Positions 55,059-64,000 of a stretch of 64,000 nt of DNA are shown piece after piece. Within the stretch, counting starts at the first letter, position 1. Each line of letters opens with the position of its first letter. The stretch spans positions 1-64,000 of the forward strand of contig JALENK010000076.1 of NCBI GenBank assembly GCA_022767515.1, given 5' to 3'. A program made the position numbers and the translations under genes. The notes under the pieces are model-generated. The model saw nothing but the letters and a program-made list of their open reading frames with translations. It made no database searches and was not told where the DNA came from. The DNA is from Clostridium sp. Its GTDB lineage: Bacteria > Bacillota > Clostridia > Clostridiales > Clostridiaceae.

Positions 55059-56216
55059 TTGTTAGATTTTGAATTAGATGTACAAGAATTAACCAATATA
55101 AAAGTTATAGGCTGTGGTGGCGGTGGTAGTAATGCCGTTAACAGAATGATTGCTGAGGGATTAAAAAATGTTGAGTTTATAGTAATTAATACTGATAAGC
55201 AAGCCCTTGCATTATCTCATGCAGATCAAAAGATTCAAATTGGTGAAAAGTTAACTAAGGGGTTAGGAGCAGGTGCTAATCCAGAAATCGGTCAAAAAGC
55301 TGCCGAAGAAAGCAGAGAAGAGATTACAGCTGCTATAAAGGGTGCTAATATGGTATTTATCACTGCTGGTATGGGTGGTGGAACTGGTACAGGAGCTGCT
55401 CCAATAGTTGCTGAAATTGCTAAATCAATGGAAATATTAACTGTAGGTGTTGTAACTAAGCCTTTCCCATTTGAAGGTAAAAAGAGAATGAGACATGCGG
55501 AAATGGGAATTGCAAACCTTAAAGAAAAGGTAGATACATTAGTAATTATTCCAAATGAAAAATTACTTAAGATGGCAGATAAAAAGACAACTTTATTAGA
55601 ATCATTTAAGCTTGCTGATGATATTTTAAGACAAGGTGTTCAAGCTATTTCAGACCTTATAACTATAACAGGTATGATTAATGCAGATTTTGCAGATATT
55701 AAAACTGTTATGAGAGACAAGGGATTAGCACATATGGGTGTTGGTATTGCTAGAGGTGAAAATAGAGCAGATATGGCTGTTAAAGATGCTATATCATCAC
55801 CACTTCTTGAAACATCTATTGATGGTGCAACAGGTGTAATTTTAAACTTCACAGGTGGACCAGAAATGGGAGCTATGGAAGTTTATGAAGCTGCTGATGT
55901 TGTTAAGGAAGCTGCTGACCCAGATGCCAATATTATTTTTGGTGCGGTAATAGATGAGACGTTAGGTGAAGATATTAGAATTACAGTAATCGCTACAGGT
56001 TTTGAAAATGAAGAGAATTCAATTATTTCTGAAGCAAAGAATATTAAATCAACGGTGACTAAGCAATCTTTAAATAATGCTACAACAAAGGAACAAGCTG
56101 AGCCAGTTAAAGAAGTTCAGGTAGAAGAAAAAGAGGAAATCAAGATTGCACCAGCAGTTGAGGAAGATGATGAATATTTAGATATACCACCATTTTTAAG
56201 AAGAAATAAAAGATAA
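55059..56216 (+). CDS. ftsZ: Cell-division tubulin-like GTPase FtsZ
   Basis: 385 residues, starting with TTG; AAGGAGGA is 8 bases upstream and no nearer ATG exists. [15 protein letters not shown] opens the GTPase, the tubulin signature GGGTGTG is at 106-112, and the C-terminal peptide DIPPFLRR binds FtsA and other partners. It forms the division ring and, in sporulation, the polar septum. Confidence 0.96.
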   Translation: MLDFELDVQELTNIKVIGCGGGGSNAVNRMIAEGLKNVEFIVINTDKQALALSHADQKIQIGEKLTKGLGAGANPEIGQKAAEESREEITAAIKGANMVFITAGMGGGTGTGAAPIVAEIAKSMEILTVGVVTKPFPFEGKKRMRHAEMGIANLKEKVDTLVIIPNEKLLKMADKKTTLLESFKLADDILRQGVQAISDLITITGMINADFADIKTVMRDKGLAHMGVGIARGENRADMAVKDAISSPLLETSIDGATGVILNFTGGPEMGAMEVYEAADVVKEAADPDANIIFGAVIDETLGEDIRITVIATGFENEENSIISEAKNIKSTVTKQSLNNATTKEQAEPVKEVQVEEKEEIKIAPAVEEDDEYLDIPPFLRRNKR

Positions 56217-56234
56217 AATTAATAGTAACGTTTG

Positions 56235-56270
56235 AAAGGACTAAATGCAGTTGCATTTGGTTCTTTTTTA
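56235..56270 (+). terminator. Intrinsic terminator after ftsZ
   Basis: AAAGGACTAAATGC pairs with GCATTTGGTTCTTT (two wobble pairs), followed by TTTTTA. Confidence 0.8.
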
Positions 56271-56322
56271 TTGCATTTTTAGGGGGAAATTGTAAATAAA
56301 AAATTAATTTTCACACCTCATT

Positions 56323-56355
56323 ATGACAAAATTTACCATTTAAAAGAGTTATAAT
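56323..56355 (+). promoter_or_regulatory. Candidate Spo0A-activated promoter of spoIIGA
   Basis: ATGACA (56323-56328) and TATAAT (56350-56355) are 21 bases apart, far more than normal. The B. subtilis spoIIG promoter also has an over-long spacer and needs Spo0A. TGACAAA (56324-56330) overlaps the -35 and differs by one base from the 0A box TGNCGAA. Confidence 0.5.
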
Positions 56356-56375
56356 ATACTTAAAGGAGAGGTGTA

Positions 56376-57152
56376 ATGATTGTTTATTTAGATGTCTTAA
56401 TATTTGAAAACTTTGTGGTTGACTTGTTTTTACTGAAGCTTACAAAGAAATTAATTAGAGTTAGGACTTCGAAAGTAAGGCTGATGATTGCAGCAATGTT
56501 TGGAGCATTATATACAGTAACCTTGGTTTTTGAAAATACAAGTTTTTTTACAAAGAGATTTGTACAAGTGATAATGGCATTCATAATAATATCTCTCAGT
56601 TTTAATAAAAGTAATTTATTTACAAAAGTTAAAGGAACTCTGTGTTATATAGCACTATCAATGATTTTTAGTGGACTATGTATTTACTTATCATCAGAAA
56701 AAAATAATATGCTAAGCAGTAATTTAAAAAATATAATTATGTCTATTATTATTTTGAACTTACTACTAGAAAGGTTAATACAATATGTTAAGGAAAGAAT
56801 ATTTGTTACTAATTATATATATGAACTAGAGATTATTAATAATGGGGAAAAATATCATATAAAAGGATTTTTAGATACAGGAAATGAACTTAGGGAACCA
56901 TTAACTAATTATCCATGTATATTGGTTGAAGAAAGTAAGATAAGTTCTTTTGATATGAATAATTGTTATTATATAAATTATAGTTCAGTTGGACATAATG
57001 GGAAAATACGAGGTGTAAAATGTGAAAGTGTAAGAATTAAAGCAAAGGACGGAGCATGGCAGGAAGTTGATGTTATTATTTGTCCGTGTCAAAATGAAAA
57101 ATTTAGTAAGGAAAATGATTTTAATGCATTAATGCCAAGAGGAATAATATAA
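56376..57152 (+). CDS. spoIIGA: Sporulation sigma-E processing peptidase SpoIIGA
   Basis: 258 residues. Five or so membrane helices (1-140) precede an aspartic-protease domain with D167 in [14 protein letters not shown]. It sits in the septal membrane and cuts the pro-sequence from SigE, encoded 1 base downstream. It is slightly short at the C terminus against the B. subtilis protein (about 309). Signal is expected from SpoIIR of the forespore, not in the window. AAAGGAGAGG precedes the ATG. Confidence 0.93.
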   Translation: MIVYLDVLIFENFVVDLFLLKLTKKLIRVRTSKVRLMIAAMFGALYTVTLVFENTSFFTKRFVQVIMAFIIISLSFNKSNLFTKVKGTLCYIALSMIFSGLCIYLSSEKNNMLSSNLKNIIMSIIILNLLLERLIQYVKERIFVTNYIYELEIINNGEKYHIKGFLDTGNELREPLTNYPCILVEESKISSFDMNNCYYINYSSVGHNGKIRGVKCESVRIKAKDGAWQEVDVIICPCQNEKFSKENDFNALMPRGII

Positions 57153-57153
57153 A

Positions 57154-57873
57154 ATGGGGGGATATTTTGTGGATTTTAGTATTTCATTAAATCATTTATT
57201 ATCAAAAATGCATGTAACACCTAAGAAGATTCATTACATTAGTGGGAGTGAGGCTCTTCCACCACCACTTACTAAAGATGAAGAGGATAGATTAGTTGAT
57301 AAGCTAATGCTAGGAGATGAAAAGATAAGAAGTACTCTTATTGAAAGAAATTTAAGGCTTGTTGTTTATATTGCAAGAAAGTTTGAAAATACAGGTGTTA
57401 ATATAGAAGATTTGATATCTGTAGGAACTATTGGACTTATAAAAGCAGTAAATACTTTTAACCCAGTGAAAAGAATAAAGCTCGCCACATATGCATCTAG
57501 ATGTATTGAAAATGAAATATTGATGTATTTAAGGCGAAATAGCAAGGTTAAAGCAGAAATATCATTTTATGAGCCATTAAATATAGATTGGGATGGTAAT
57601 GAGTTACTGCTTTCAGATATACTTGGGACTGATAATGATATTGTTTATAATTTTATAGAGGATGAAGTTGATAAACAGCTTTTATCAATAGCACTTAAGA
57701 GCTTGAATTCTAGAGAAAAAGAAATAGTTCAATTAAGATTTGGACTTAATGGATATAATGAAAAAACACAAAAGGAGGTCGCAGATCTTCTTGGAATATC
57801 GCAATCTTATATTTCAAGGCTTGAAAAGAAGATTATAGGTAGATTAAAAAAAGAAATAACTAGAATGTTATAG
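57154..57873 (+). CDS. sigE: RNA polymerase sigma factor SigE
   Basis: 239 residues. A pro-sequence of about 25-30 residues precedes region 2 ([37 protein letters not shown], split by no gap) and region 4 ([25 protein letters not shown]). It drives early mother-cell genes after cleavage by SpoIIGA. The ATG at 57154 has AAGAGGA 10 bases upstream; a GTG at 57169 after GGGGGG is an alternative start that would shorten the pro-sequence by five residues. Confidence 0.94.
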   Translation: MGGYFVDFSISLNHLLSKMHVTPKKIHYISGSEALPPPLTKDEEDRLVDKLMLGDEKIRSTLIERNLRLVVYIARKFENTGVNIEDLISVGTIGLIKAVNTFNPVKRIKLATYASRCIENEILMYLRRNSKVKAEISFYEPLNIDWDGNELLLSDILGTDNDIVYNFIEDEVDKQLLSIALKSLNSREKEIVQLRFGLNGYNEKTQKEVADLLGISQSYISRLEKKIIGRLKKEITRML

Positions 57874-57923
57874 AAATAGTTTGTCTTTAGTATAAAAAGC
57901 AACCTTATAGGAGAGAATTATTA

Positions 57924-57974
57924 ATGCAGTTAGTAATTACATCTGAAGGGGTTGAAATATGTGGTAATAAATAA
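57924..57974 (+). CDS. Candidate 16-residue leader peptide overlapping the sigG start
   Basis: ATG at 57924 has AGGAGAG 8 bases upstream, a better ribosome site than that of sigG. The frame codes MQLVITSEGVEICGNK and stops at 57974, 14 bases inside sigG in another frame. Ribosomes ending here could restart at, or block, the sigG GTG at 57961. Frame and site are seen; translation is inferred. Confidence 0.4.
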   Translation: MQLVITSEGVEICGNK

Positions 57975-58734
57975 AGTAGAAATATGTGGTGTTAATACAT
58001 CAAAATTGAAAGTATTAAAAGAAAATGAAAAAAGAGAATTACTTTATAAGATGCAACAGGGTGACAATACTGCTAGAGAGACGTTTATTAAGTGTAATTT
58101 AAGATTGGTGCTAAGTGTGATACAGAGATTTAATAATAGAGGAGAGAATGTTGATGATTTATTTCAAGTTGGGTGTATTGGACTTATGAAAGCAATAGAT
58201 AATTTTGATTTAAATCAAAATGTTAGATTTTCAACTTATGCTGTACCTATGATAATTGGAGAGATTAGAAGGTATCTTAGAGATAATAATGCAATTAGAG
58301 TTAGCAGGTCTTTAAGAGATATTGCATATAAAGCACTAATTGTTAAGGAGAAATATATAAAAGAAAATAATAAAGAGCCAACTATTTCTCAAATTGCAAA
58401 AGAATTAAACCTTCCAAGAGCAGAAGTGGTATTTGCACTTGATGCCATTCAAGACCCTGTATCTTTATATGAACCTATATATCATGATGGTGGCGATGCT
58501 ATTTATGTTATGGACCAAGTTAAAGATAATAATAATACAGATGAAAACTGGCTTGAAAATATTGCGATTAAAGAAGCCATGAAAAAGCTTAATGAAAGAG
58601 AAAAGCTAATATTAAAATTAAGATTTTTTAATGGCAGAACTCAGATTGAGGTAGCTGATGAAATTGGTATTTCTCAAGCACAAGTTTCAAGATTAGAAAA
58701 AACTGCATTATTACATATGAGAAAGCATATATAA
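57961..58734 (+). CDS. sigG: RNA polymerase sigma factor SigG (late forespore)
   Basis: 257 residues from the GTG at 57961, which follows GAAGGGG by 9 bases and gives the normal SigG start (M/V-INKVEICGVNTSKL); a TTG 9 bases earlier is less likely. NLRLVLSVIQRFNNRGENVDDLFQVGCIGLMKAIDNFDL is region 2, with SRSLRDIAYKAL and GISQAQVSRLEKTAL following. There is no pro-sequence. It activates sasp and germination genes in the forespore. It lies 87 bases after sigE, as in Bacillus and Clostridium. Confidence 0.95.
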   Translation: MVINKVEICGVNTSKLKVLKENEKRELLYKMQQGDNTARETFIKCNLRLVLSVIQRFNNRGENVDDLFQVGCIGLMKAIDNFDLNQNVRFSTYAVPMIIGEIRRYLRDNNAIRVSRSLRDIAYKALIVKEKYIKENNKEPTISQIAKELNLPRAEVVFALDAIQDPVSLYEPIYHDGGDAIYVMDQVKDNNNTDENWLENIAIKEAMKKLNEREKLILKLRFFNGRTQIEVADEIGISQAQVSRLEKTALLHMRKHI

Positions 58735-58779
58735 TAAACAAGTGTAATTATAACTAATTGAAGGGAGTTAATATTAATT

Positions 58780-59046
58780 ATGGAAGAAAACCTACACTCC
58801 ATTAATAGCATTAAAACTATGGAAATAATAGATGTTAATACAGGAGGAAAACTTGGTTTTGTAAAAGACATTAAAATAGATTACGAAAGGCAAAAGGTTG
58901 TGTCTGTAATTTTACCAGGTGAATCAAAGGGGTGGTTTTCAAAAGCCGAGGATGTGGAAATTCCTTGGGAAAATATTGTAAAGATTGGTTCTGATGTACT
59001 ATTAGTTGATTTTAATGGATTAGAAGTCAGTGATATTTATAGTTAA
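58780..59046 (+). CDS. YlmC/YmxH-family sporulation protein (PRC-barrel)
   Basis: 88 residues, one small beta-barrel: KTMEIIDVNTGGKLGFVKDI, then VVSVILPGE and IPWENIVKIGSDVLLVD. This family is found in spore formers, often beside sigG; its exact task is unknown. GAAGGGAG precedes the ATG. Confidence 0.85.
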   Translation: MEENLHSINSIKTMEIIDVNTGGKLGFVKDIKIDYERQKVVSVILPGESKGWFSKAEDVEIPWENIVKIGSDVLLVDFNGLEVSDIYS

Positions 59047-59132
59047 AATGAAATTTGTGTAATATATTGTAGAAACTTTACTTTAAAATAAGTATAATTA
59101 ACTTGATAATATTTTTAGGCAGGTGATTATAC

Positions 59133-59597
59133 GTGAAATGTCCATTTTGTTCTTTTGAAGAAAGTAAAGTAGTGGATTCTCGTTCCACAGATGATAATAC
59201 AACAATTAGAAGAAGAAGAGAATGTTTGAGATGTAACAAAAGATATACGACATATGAAAAAATAGAAGATATTCCAATATTAGTAATAAAAAAAGATAAT
59301 ACTAGAGAAAACTTTAATAAAGAAAAAATAATAAATGGGTTAATTATTGCTTGTCAAAAGCGACCAGTTTCAAGAAATCAAATTGAAAATATATCAATTG
59401 AAATTGAAAAAAGTATTTCTAATAGTATGATAACAGAAGTTGAAAGCAGTTATATTGGTAAATTGGTTATGGAAAAGTTAAAGGAGATAGATGAGGTTTC
59501 ATATGTTAGATTTGCTTCAGTATATAGGCAGTTTAAGGACATTAATACTTTTTTTGAAGAAATAAAAGGATTGATGACAGATAAAAACAAACAATAA
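59133..59597 (+). CDS. nrdR: Transcriptional repressor NrdR
   Basis: 154 residues, starting with GTG after GGCAGGTGAT. C3-x-x-C6 and CLRC form the zinc ribbon (MKCPFC, RRRRECLRCNKRYTTYE), and an ATP-cone follows (VIKKDNTRENFNKEKIINGL). It senses dATP/ATP and represses ribonucleotide reductase genes. No nrd genes are in the window. Confidence 0.95.
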   Translation: MKCPFCSFEESKVVDSRSTDDNTTIRRRRECLRCNKRYTTYEKIEDIPILVIKKDNTRENFNKEKIINGLIIACQKRPVSRNQIENISIEIEKSISNSMITEVESSYIGKLVMEKLKEIDEVSYVRFASVYRQFKDINTFFEEIKGLMTDKNKQ

Positions 59598-59624
59598 AAG
59601 GAAGCGGTTCGCTGCTTCCTTTTT
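59597..59624 (+). terminator. Intrinsic terminator after nrdR with UUCG loop
   Basis: AAAGGAAGCGG pairs with CTGCTTCCTTT (one G-U) over TTCG, followed by T residues; its left arm begins at the stop codon. Confidence 0.85.
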
Positions 59625-59652
59625 GCTACATATTTAAAGTAAGGTGTGAATT

Positions 59653-60378
59653 ATGGATAAGTTTGAATTAGTTGATGATTTTTTTGTATATGATGATAAA
59701 AGATTTAAGATAGTTATTTCTACAGCGGAAAAAGGTAGGAATTTTAATAGACATACAGAGGATGGGGTTAATACTCTGCAAAATTTGAAAAAAGAATTTG
59801 ATGTTGATGAGGTGGTATATTTAAGGCAGGTTCATTCTGATTTTGTTTTTAAATATGATGGGCAGAGAGTAGAGGATTTTATTGAAAATGAAGGTGATGC
59901 AATAATTTCAGATGTAAAAAATACTGCAATTGGTATATTTACAGCTGATTGCGTACCTATAATTATTATAGATAAAAAGAAAGTTGTTGGCTTAGCAATC
60001 CATAGTGGATGGAAGGGTACTTATGAATCAATATCTAAAAAGGCAGTAGAAAAGTTATCTGATGAATATGGCTCTAATAAAGAAGATTTATTAGTAGTCA
60101 TAGGTCCTCATATTAGAAGATGTTGCTATGAGGTTTCAGAGGAGCTTAAAGAAAAATTTTTAAATAAAACTAATATTTCAGAGGATGTATTGTTTGATGG
60201 AAGGAATTTAAGTATGGAGGAGGTTATAACCAAAGATTTATTAGAGGAAGGAATTTTAGAAGAAAATATTATAAATTTAAAGCTATGTACTTATTGCTCA
60301 AAAGAAATTAAATTACATTCTTATAGAAAATCAAATGGTGATTATGGCAGATTGTTTACCTTTTTTATATTAAAATAG
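59653..60378 (+). CDS. pgeF: Peptidoglycan editing factor PgeF (YfiH/laccase-domain protein)
   Basis: 241 residues. Metal-site motifs are LRQVHSD, TADCVPI, IHSGWKGT and VIGPHIRRCCYEV; the end has CTYCSKEIKLHSYRK. Members have been reported as polyphenol oxidases, purine nucleoside phosphorylases and, in E. coli, a protein that keeps L-Ser out of the stem peptide. Which activity holds here cannot be told. Synteny with nrdR and sigG is usual for Clostridium. Confidence 0.88.
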   Translation: MDKFELVDDFFVYDDKRFKIVISTAEKGRNFNRHTEDGVNTLQNLKKEFDVDEVVYLRQVHSDFVFKYDGQRVEDFIENEGDAIISDVKNTAIGIFTADCVPIIIIDKKKVVGLAIHSGWKGTYESISKKAVEKLSDEYGSNKEDLLVVIGPHIRRCCYEVSEELKEKFLNKTNISEDVLFDGRNLSMEEVITKDLLEEGILEENIINLKLCTYCSKEIKLHSYRKSNGDYGRLFTFFILK

Positions 60379-60399
60379 TTATAGGTATAAAATTTGCAT

Positions 60400-60428
60400 T
60401 TGACTTGATTATGTTAATAAGGTAATAT
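60400..60428 (+). promoter_or_regulatory. Promoter of der-gpsA
   Basis: TTGACT and TAATAT are 17 bases apart, 40 bases before the start codon. Confidence 0.6.
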
Positions 60429-60468
60429 ATCATAAGGAAGATAATAATAACTAAAGGAGGAATTATTT

Positions 60469-61791
60469 ATGGCAAAGCCAATAGTTGCAATGGTAGGAAG
60501 ACCTAATGTTGGAAAGTCTACATTATTTAATAAAATTGCAGGAAAAAGGATTTCTATTGTTGAAGATACTCCTGGTGTAACTAGAGATAGAATATATGCA
60601 GATGCCGAATGGCTTAATTATAATTTTACTATGATAGATACTGGTGGTATTGAACCAGAAAGAGAAGATATAATAGTTAAGCAAATGAGAAGACAAGCGA
60701 ATTTAGCAATTGAAATGGCAGATGTAATTGTATTTATAGTTGATGGTAAGGAAGGCTTAACAGCAGCAGATGAAGAAGTTGCTACTATGTTAAGAAAGAG
60801 TAAGAAGCCAGTAGTACTTGTAGTTAATAAGATAGATTCATTGAAGGATGAAGATAATGCCTGGGAATTTTATAACCTAGGAATTGGAGAACCAATAACA
60901 ATATCAGCAGCTCAAGGTTTGGGACTTGGAGATATGTTAGATAGAGTTGTTGAGAACTTTGAAGCAGTAGATGCAGATGAGGAAGAAGATGAATACATAA
61001 AAATAGCTATGATTGGAAAACCTAATGTTGGTAAATCATCTCTTATAAATAAATTACTTGGAGAAGAGAGAGTTATTGTTTCTGACGTTCCAGGTACAAC
61101 AAGGGATGCAATTGATAGTACTATAGAAAATGAGTTAGGTAAATTCATATTAATTGACACAGCCGGACTTAGAAGAAAGAGCAAGGTAAAGGAAGAAGTA
61201 GAAAGATATAGTGTAATTAGAACATTAGCTGCGATTGAAAGAGCAGATGTATGTATACTTATGGTTGATGCCACAGAAGGTGGAGTAACTGACCAAGATG
61301 AAAAGATAATAGGATATGCTCATGAATTAAAGAAAGCAATAATTGTAATAGTTAATAAGTGGGACTTAATTGAAAAGGATGATAAGACTTTAGATAGATT
61401 TAAAAAGGATTTACAATCAAAGTTAAAGTTTATGTCTTATGCAGAGTATTTATTTATATCAGCTCTTACTGGTCAAAGAACTAACAAGGTTCTTGAGCTA
61501 GCTAAGAAATGCTATGATAACTACAGTAAGAGAGTTTCAACTGGTGTTTTAAATGATGTAATTGATAAGGCAGTATTAATGAAAGAACCACCTGTAATTG
61601 GCCTAAAGAGAATGAAAATTTATTATGCAACTCAGGTTGCTACAAAGCCACCTAAGTTTGTATTTTTTGTTAATGATGTACAGTCTAAGCATTTTTCTTA
61701 TGAGAGATATTTAGAAAATCAAATAAGAGATAGTTTTGATTTTAAGGGAACAGGTATAGAAATTGAATATAGGGAGAGGAAGGAAAAATAA
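60469..61791 (+). CDS. der: Ribosome-assembly GTPase Der (EngA)
   Basis: 440 residues with two G domains in series: GRPNVGKST near residue 10 and GKPNVGKSS near 183, with DTGG and DTAG as G3 and two NK-(I/W)D motifs. The KH-like C-terminal domain ends the protein. It acts in 50S maturation. Its stop overlaps the gpsA ATG (TAATG). AAAGGAGG precedes the ATG. Confidence 0.96.
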   Translation: MAKPIVAMVGRPNVGKSTLFNKIAGKRISIVEDTPGVTRDRIYADAEWLNYNFTMIDTGGIEPEREDIIVKQMRRQANLAIEMADVIVFIVDGKEGLTAADEEVATMLRKSKKPVVLVVNKIDSLKDEDNAWEFYNLGIGEPITISAAQGLGLGDMLDRVVENFEAVDADEEEDEYIKIAMIGKPNVGKSSLINKLLGEERVIVSDVPGTTRDAIDSTIENELGKFILIDTAGLRRKSKVKEEVERYSVIRTLAAIERADVCILMVDATEGGVTDQDEKIIGYAHELKKAIIVIVNKWDLIEKDDKTLDRFKKDLQSKLKFMSYAEYLFISALTGQRTNKVLELAKKCYDNYSKRVSTGVLNDVIDKAVLMKEPPVIGLKRMKIYYATQVATKPPKFVFFVNDVQSKHFSYERYLENQIRDSFDFKGTGIEIEYRERKEK

Positions 61792-62777
61792 TGAGTAATG
61801 TAACCTTTGTTGGTGGTGGTAGTTTTGGAACTGCCTTAGCCGTATTATTGGCTGATAAAGGTAATAAAGTTACTATGTATTGCAGAAATGATAAGACTGT
61901 AGATGAAATTAATTCCTACCATACAAATAAGAAGTATTTAAAAAATGCAGTTATACCTGATAATGTAGTTGCTACTAATAACTTGGAAAAATCTTTATCG
62001 GATGCAAAATATGTTGTTTTTGCTGTACCATCTAGTGCTATTAGATTAACGGCAAAGTTAGTTGCACCGTTTATTAATGAAAATTCTATAGTGATTTCGA
62101 TAGCTAAGGGAATAGAAGAGGGTACAAATAAGAGGTTATCTGTTGTACTTGAGGAAGAACTTAATAGACCAATAGTTGTTTTGTCTGGGCCAAGTCATGC
62201 AGAAGAGGTAATAGAAAAATTACCAACAACAGTTGTTGCAACATCTAAGGATATGAATTATGCTGAGATGGTTCAAGATTTATTTATGAATGATTATTTT
62301 AGAGTATACACAAATAGTGATGTAATTGGTGTGGAAATTGGTGGAGCTGTTAAAAATATTATTGCTTTAGGTGCAGGAATTATTGATGGATTGGGTTACG
62401 GTGACAATACACGAGCTGCATTAATGACGAGAGGAATGACGGAAATTGTTCGTGTTGGTGAAGTTCTTGGAGGAAAAAAAGAAACTTTTTATGGGCTTAC
62501 AGGAATGGGAGATTTAATTGTAACTTGCACTTCTGTTCATTCTAGAAACAGAAGAGCTGGAATGTTAATAGCTAAGGGTAAAACCTTAGATGAAGTGCTT
62601 GAAGAAATTGGAATGGTAGTAGAAGGTGTAGTGGCAATTAAAGCATTTCATGAATTAGAACAAAAAGTAAATGTATCAATGCCTATAACTAATGTATTGT
62701 ATATGGCTCTATTTGAAAATAAGGATCCTGTAGAGTCTATAAAAGAGCTTATGGGAAGAGAAAAGAAAAGTGAATAA
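61791..62777 (+). CDS. gpsA: Glycerol-3-phosphate dehydrogenase, NAD(P)+
   Basis: 328 residues. The nucleotide loop is [11 protein letters not shown], followed by [19 protein letters not shown] and the catalytic Lys in [30 protein letters not shown] is also typical. It makes sn-glycerol-3-phosphate for membrane lipids. In many Clostridium genomes plsY lies between der and gpsA; here the two overlap. Confidence 0.95.
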   Translation: MSNVTFVGGGSFGTALAVLLADKGNKVTMYCRNDKTVDEINSYHTNKKYLKNAVIPDNVVATNNLEKSLSDAKYVVFAVPSSAIRLTAKLVAPFINENSIVISIAKGIEEGTNKRLSVVLEEELNRPIVVLSGPSHAEEVIEKLPTTVVATSKDMNYAEMVQDLFMNDYFRVYTNSDVIGVEIGGAVKNIIALGAGIIDGLGYGDNTRAALMTRGMTEIVRVGEVLGGKKETFYGLTGMGDLIVTCTSVHSRNRRAGMLIAKGKTLDEVLEEIGMVVEGVVAIKAFHELEQKVNVSMPITNVLYMALFENKDPVESIKELMGREKKSE

Positions 62778-62790
62778 AAATTAGTTTTTT

Positions 62791-62831
62791 AAGATGTAAT
62801 TATTTGTTTGGGAATAATTATATCTTTTTTT
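62791..62831 (+). terminator. Intrinsic terminator after gpsA
   Basis: AAGATGTAATTATT pairs with AATAATTATATCTT (one G-U) over eight bases, followed by TTTTT. Confidence 0.8.
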
Positions 62832-62903
62832 ATATATATTAGTATTTATTTTTTGATTTTTGAGTATATATATATGGTAATAAATAAATAGGAGGGAATA
62901 TTA

Positions 62904-64000
62904 GTGGACAGCTTCAATATATATAAAAATATAGCTGAAAGGACACAAGGTGATATTTATATTGGTGTTGTTGGACCTGTAAGAACTGGAAAATCAACTT
63001 TTATTAAAAAGTTTATGGATCTTATGGTAATTCCTAAAATAGACAATGAATACAAAAAAGAAAGAGCAAAGGATGAACTTCCACAAAGTGGTTCAGGAAA
63101 AACAATTCATACAACAGAACCAAAGTTTATACCTAATGAAGCAGTAGAGATTAGTTTAGATGATGAAATAAAATTGAATGTAAGGCTAGTTGATTGTGTA
63201 GGGTATATTGTTAAAGGTGCACTAGGATATTTAGAGGGAGAGAATAGCAAGATGGTGCATACTCCATGGTATGATTATGAAATTCCATTTGAAGATGCGG
63301 CAGAGATTGGAACTAGAAAGGTAATTATTGATCATTCAACAATTGGTCTTGTTATAACAACGGATGGAAGTATAACAGGAATTGATAGAGAGGAATATGT
63401 AGAGGCTGAGGAGAGAGTGATTTCTGAGTTACAGGCAATAAATAAACCGTTTTTAGTAATATTAAATACAAAAAGACCAAATTCTCAAGAGGCTAAGTTA
63501 GAAAAAAAGAAAATGGAAGAAAAATACAATGTTTCGGTCCAAATAATGGATGTATATAATATGAATGAAGATGACATAGAAGAAGTGTTGAAAAATGTAC
63601 TTAAAGAGTTTCCTATTAAAGAAATCAATGTAGATATTCCTGAGTGGTTAGAAAAATTAGATGTATCACATTGGTTAAAAAAGGAGTTCTTCAACATAAT
63701 ACTAGAGATTAGTAAGAAAATTACAAAAATTAGGGATTTGAAGTCTGCTTTAATTGAGGCAAAAAATGAGGAGAATGTAGGAGTATCTGAGCTTGTTCAA
63801 ATGGATTTGGGAAGTGGAGTTGGAAGAATAAAATTAAAGCCTAGAGATGGCATTTTTTATGAGGTGCTTAGTGGAATATGTAACATTGAAGTATCATCTG
63901 AAAATGATTTATTGTCTATAATAAAAGATTTAACTTATGCAAAATCTGAATATGATAAAGTAAAAGATGCTTTAAATGAGGTTATGGAAACAGGTTATGG
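62904..64000 (+). CDS. spoIVA: Spore coat morphogenetic ATPase SpoIVA, 5' part
   Basis: 365 codons are visible and the frame runs off the window; the full protein is about 490 residues. It starts with GTG 7 bases after GGAGGG. The start DSFNIYKNIAERTQGDIYIGVVGPVRTGKST has the Walker A of SpoIVA at 24-31, and FEDAAEIGTRKVI and DHSTIGLVITTDGS are also family marks. In the mother cell SpoIVA polymerises on the forespore with ATP and forms the base of the coat. SigE control is expected; I did not pin down the promoter. Confidence 0.95.
   Translation, partial: MDSFNIYKNIAERTQGDIYIGVVGPVRTGKSTFIKKFMDLMVIPKIDNEYKKERAKDELPQSGSGKTIHTTEPKFIPNEAVEISLDDEIKLNVRLVDCVGYIVKGALGYLEGENSKMVHTPWYDYEIPFEDAAEIGTRKVIIDHSTIGLVITTDGSITGIDREEYVEAEERVISELQAINKPFLVILNTKRPNSQEAKLEKKKMEEKYNVSVQIMDVYNMNEDDIEEVLKNVLKEFPIKEINVDIPEWLEKLDVSHWLKKEFFNIILEISKKITKIRDLKSALIEAKNEENVGVSELVQMDLGSGVGRIKLKPRDGIFYEVLSGICNIEVSSENDLLSIIKDLTYAKSEYDKVKDALNEVMETGY

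Overview
The window is AT-rich DNA from an endospore-forming Firmicute of the class Clostridia, most like Clostridium sensu lato. The evidence is the sporulation gene set (spoIIGA, sigE, sigG, sigK, spoIVA, ylmC/ymxH type, one alpha/beta SASP), the synteny tig-clpP-clpX-lon-engB and ftsA-ftsZ-spoIIGA-sigE-sigG-ylmC-nrdR-pgeF, the short HisG with HisZ, strong AGGAGG ribosome sites and many U-tailed hairpins. It looks chromosomal. There are no rRNA or tRNA genes, CRISPR arrays or prophages. The only mobile-element trace is a transposase fragment at the left edge.

Layout. 1-3.4 kb: cut transposase, then a large secreted leucine-rich-repeat protein with a C-terminal ADP-ribosyltransferase-like domain and a cell-wall anchor; this is the accessory part. 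3.5-6.8 kb: HD-GYP phosphodiesterase, two little-known proteins, RNase H and a 58-codon gene whose start lies in a perfect hairpin. 7-12.3 kb: two tandem XRE-TPR regulators and clpB behind a textbook CtsR operator. 12.3-15.4 kb: a NiCo-type riboswitch controlling a cation-efflux transporter, an AAA/nuclease-like protein and a SASP gene. 15.5-25 kb: nudF, thrC-thrB, an acetyltransferase and a his operon (ZGDBHFIE) with no hisA. 25-31.4 kb: isochorismatase-like protein, YitJ-type methyltransferase/reductase, a lone DegT aminotransferase and a cell-envelope pair. 31.4-37.8 kb: protein quality control (tig, clpP, clpX, lon) and engB.

37.9-42.9 kb is a SipW-dependent surface-fibre operon related to tasA/bsaA: a signal peptidase, two proteins with SipW-type signals, a wall-anchored protein and a large secreted protein. 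43-44.3 kb holds three unusual genes, two of them encoding extremely Cys/Asn/Gly-rich proteins with Trp-hydrophobic blocks; they are the best candidate for something undescribed. 44.4-50 kb: a PerR/Fur-type regulator divergent from typA with a Fur-family box between them, then mltG-trmR-trhP. 50-64 kb: a class B PBP, an uninterrupted sigK, pilT, ftsA-ftsZ, the spoIIGA-sigE-sigG stretch (with a leader ORF overlapping the sigG start), nrdR, pgeF, der-gpsA and the start of spoIVA.

Start codons were moved from the longest open frame wherever a strong ribosome site clearly points to an internal start. All family calls come from reading motifs; no database search was run.
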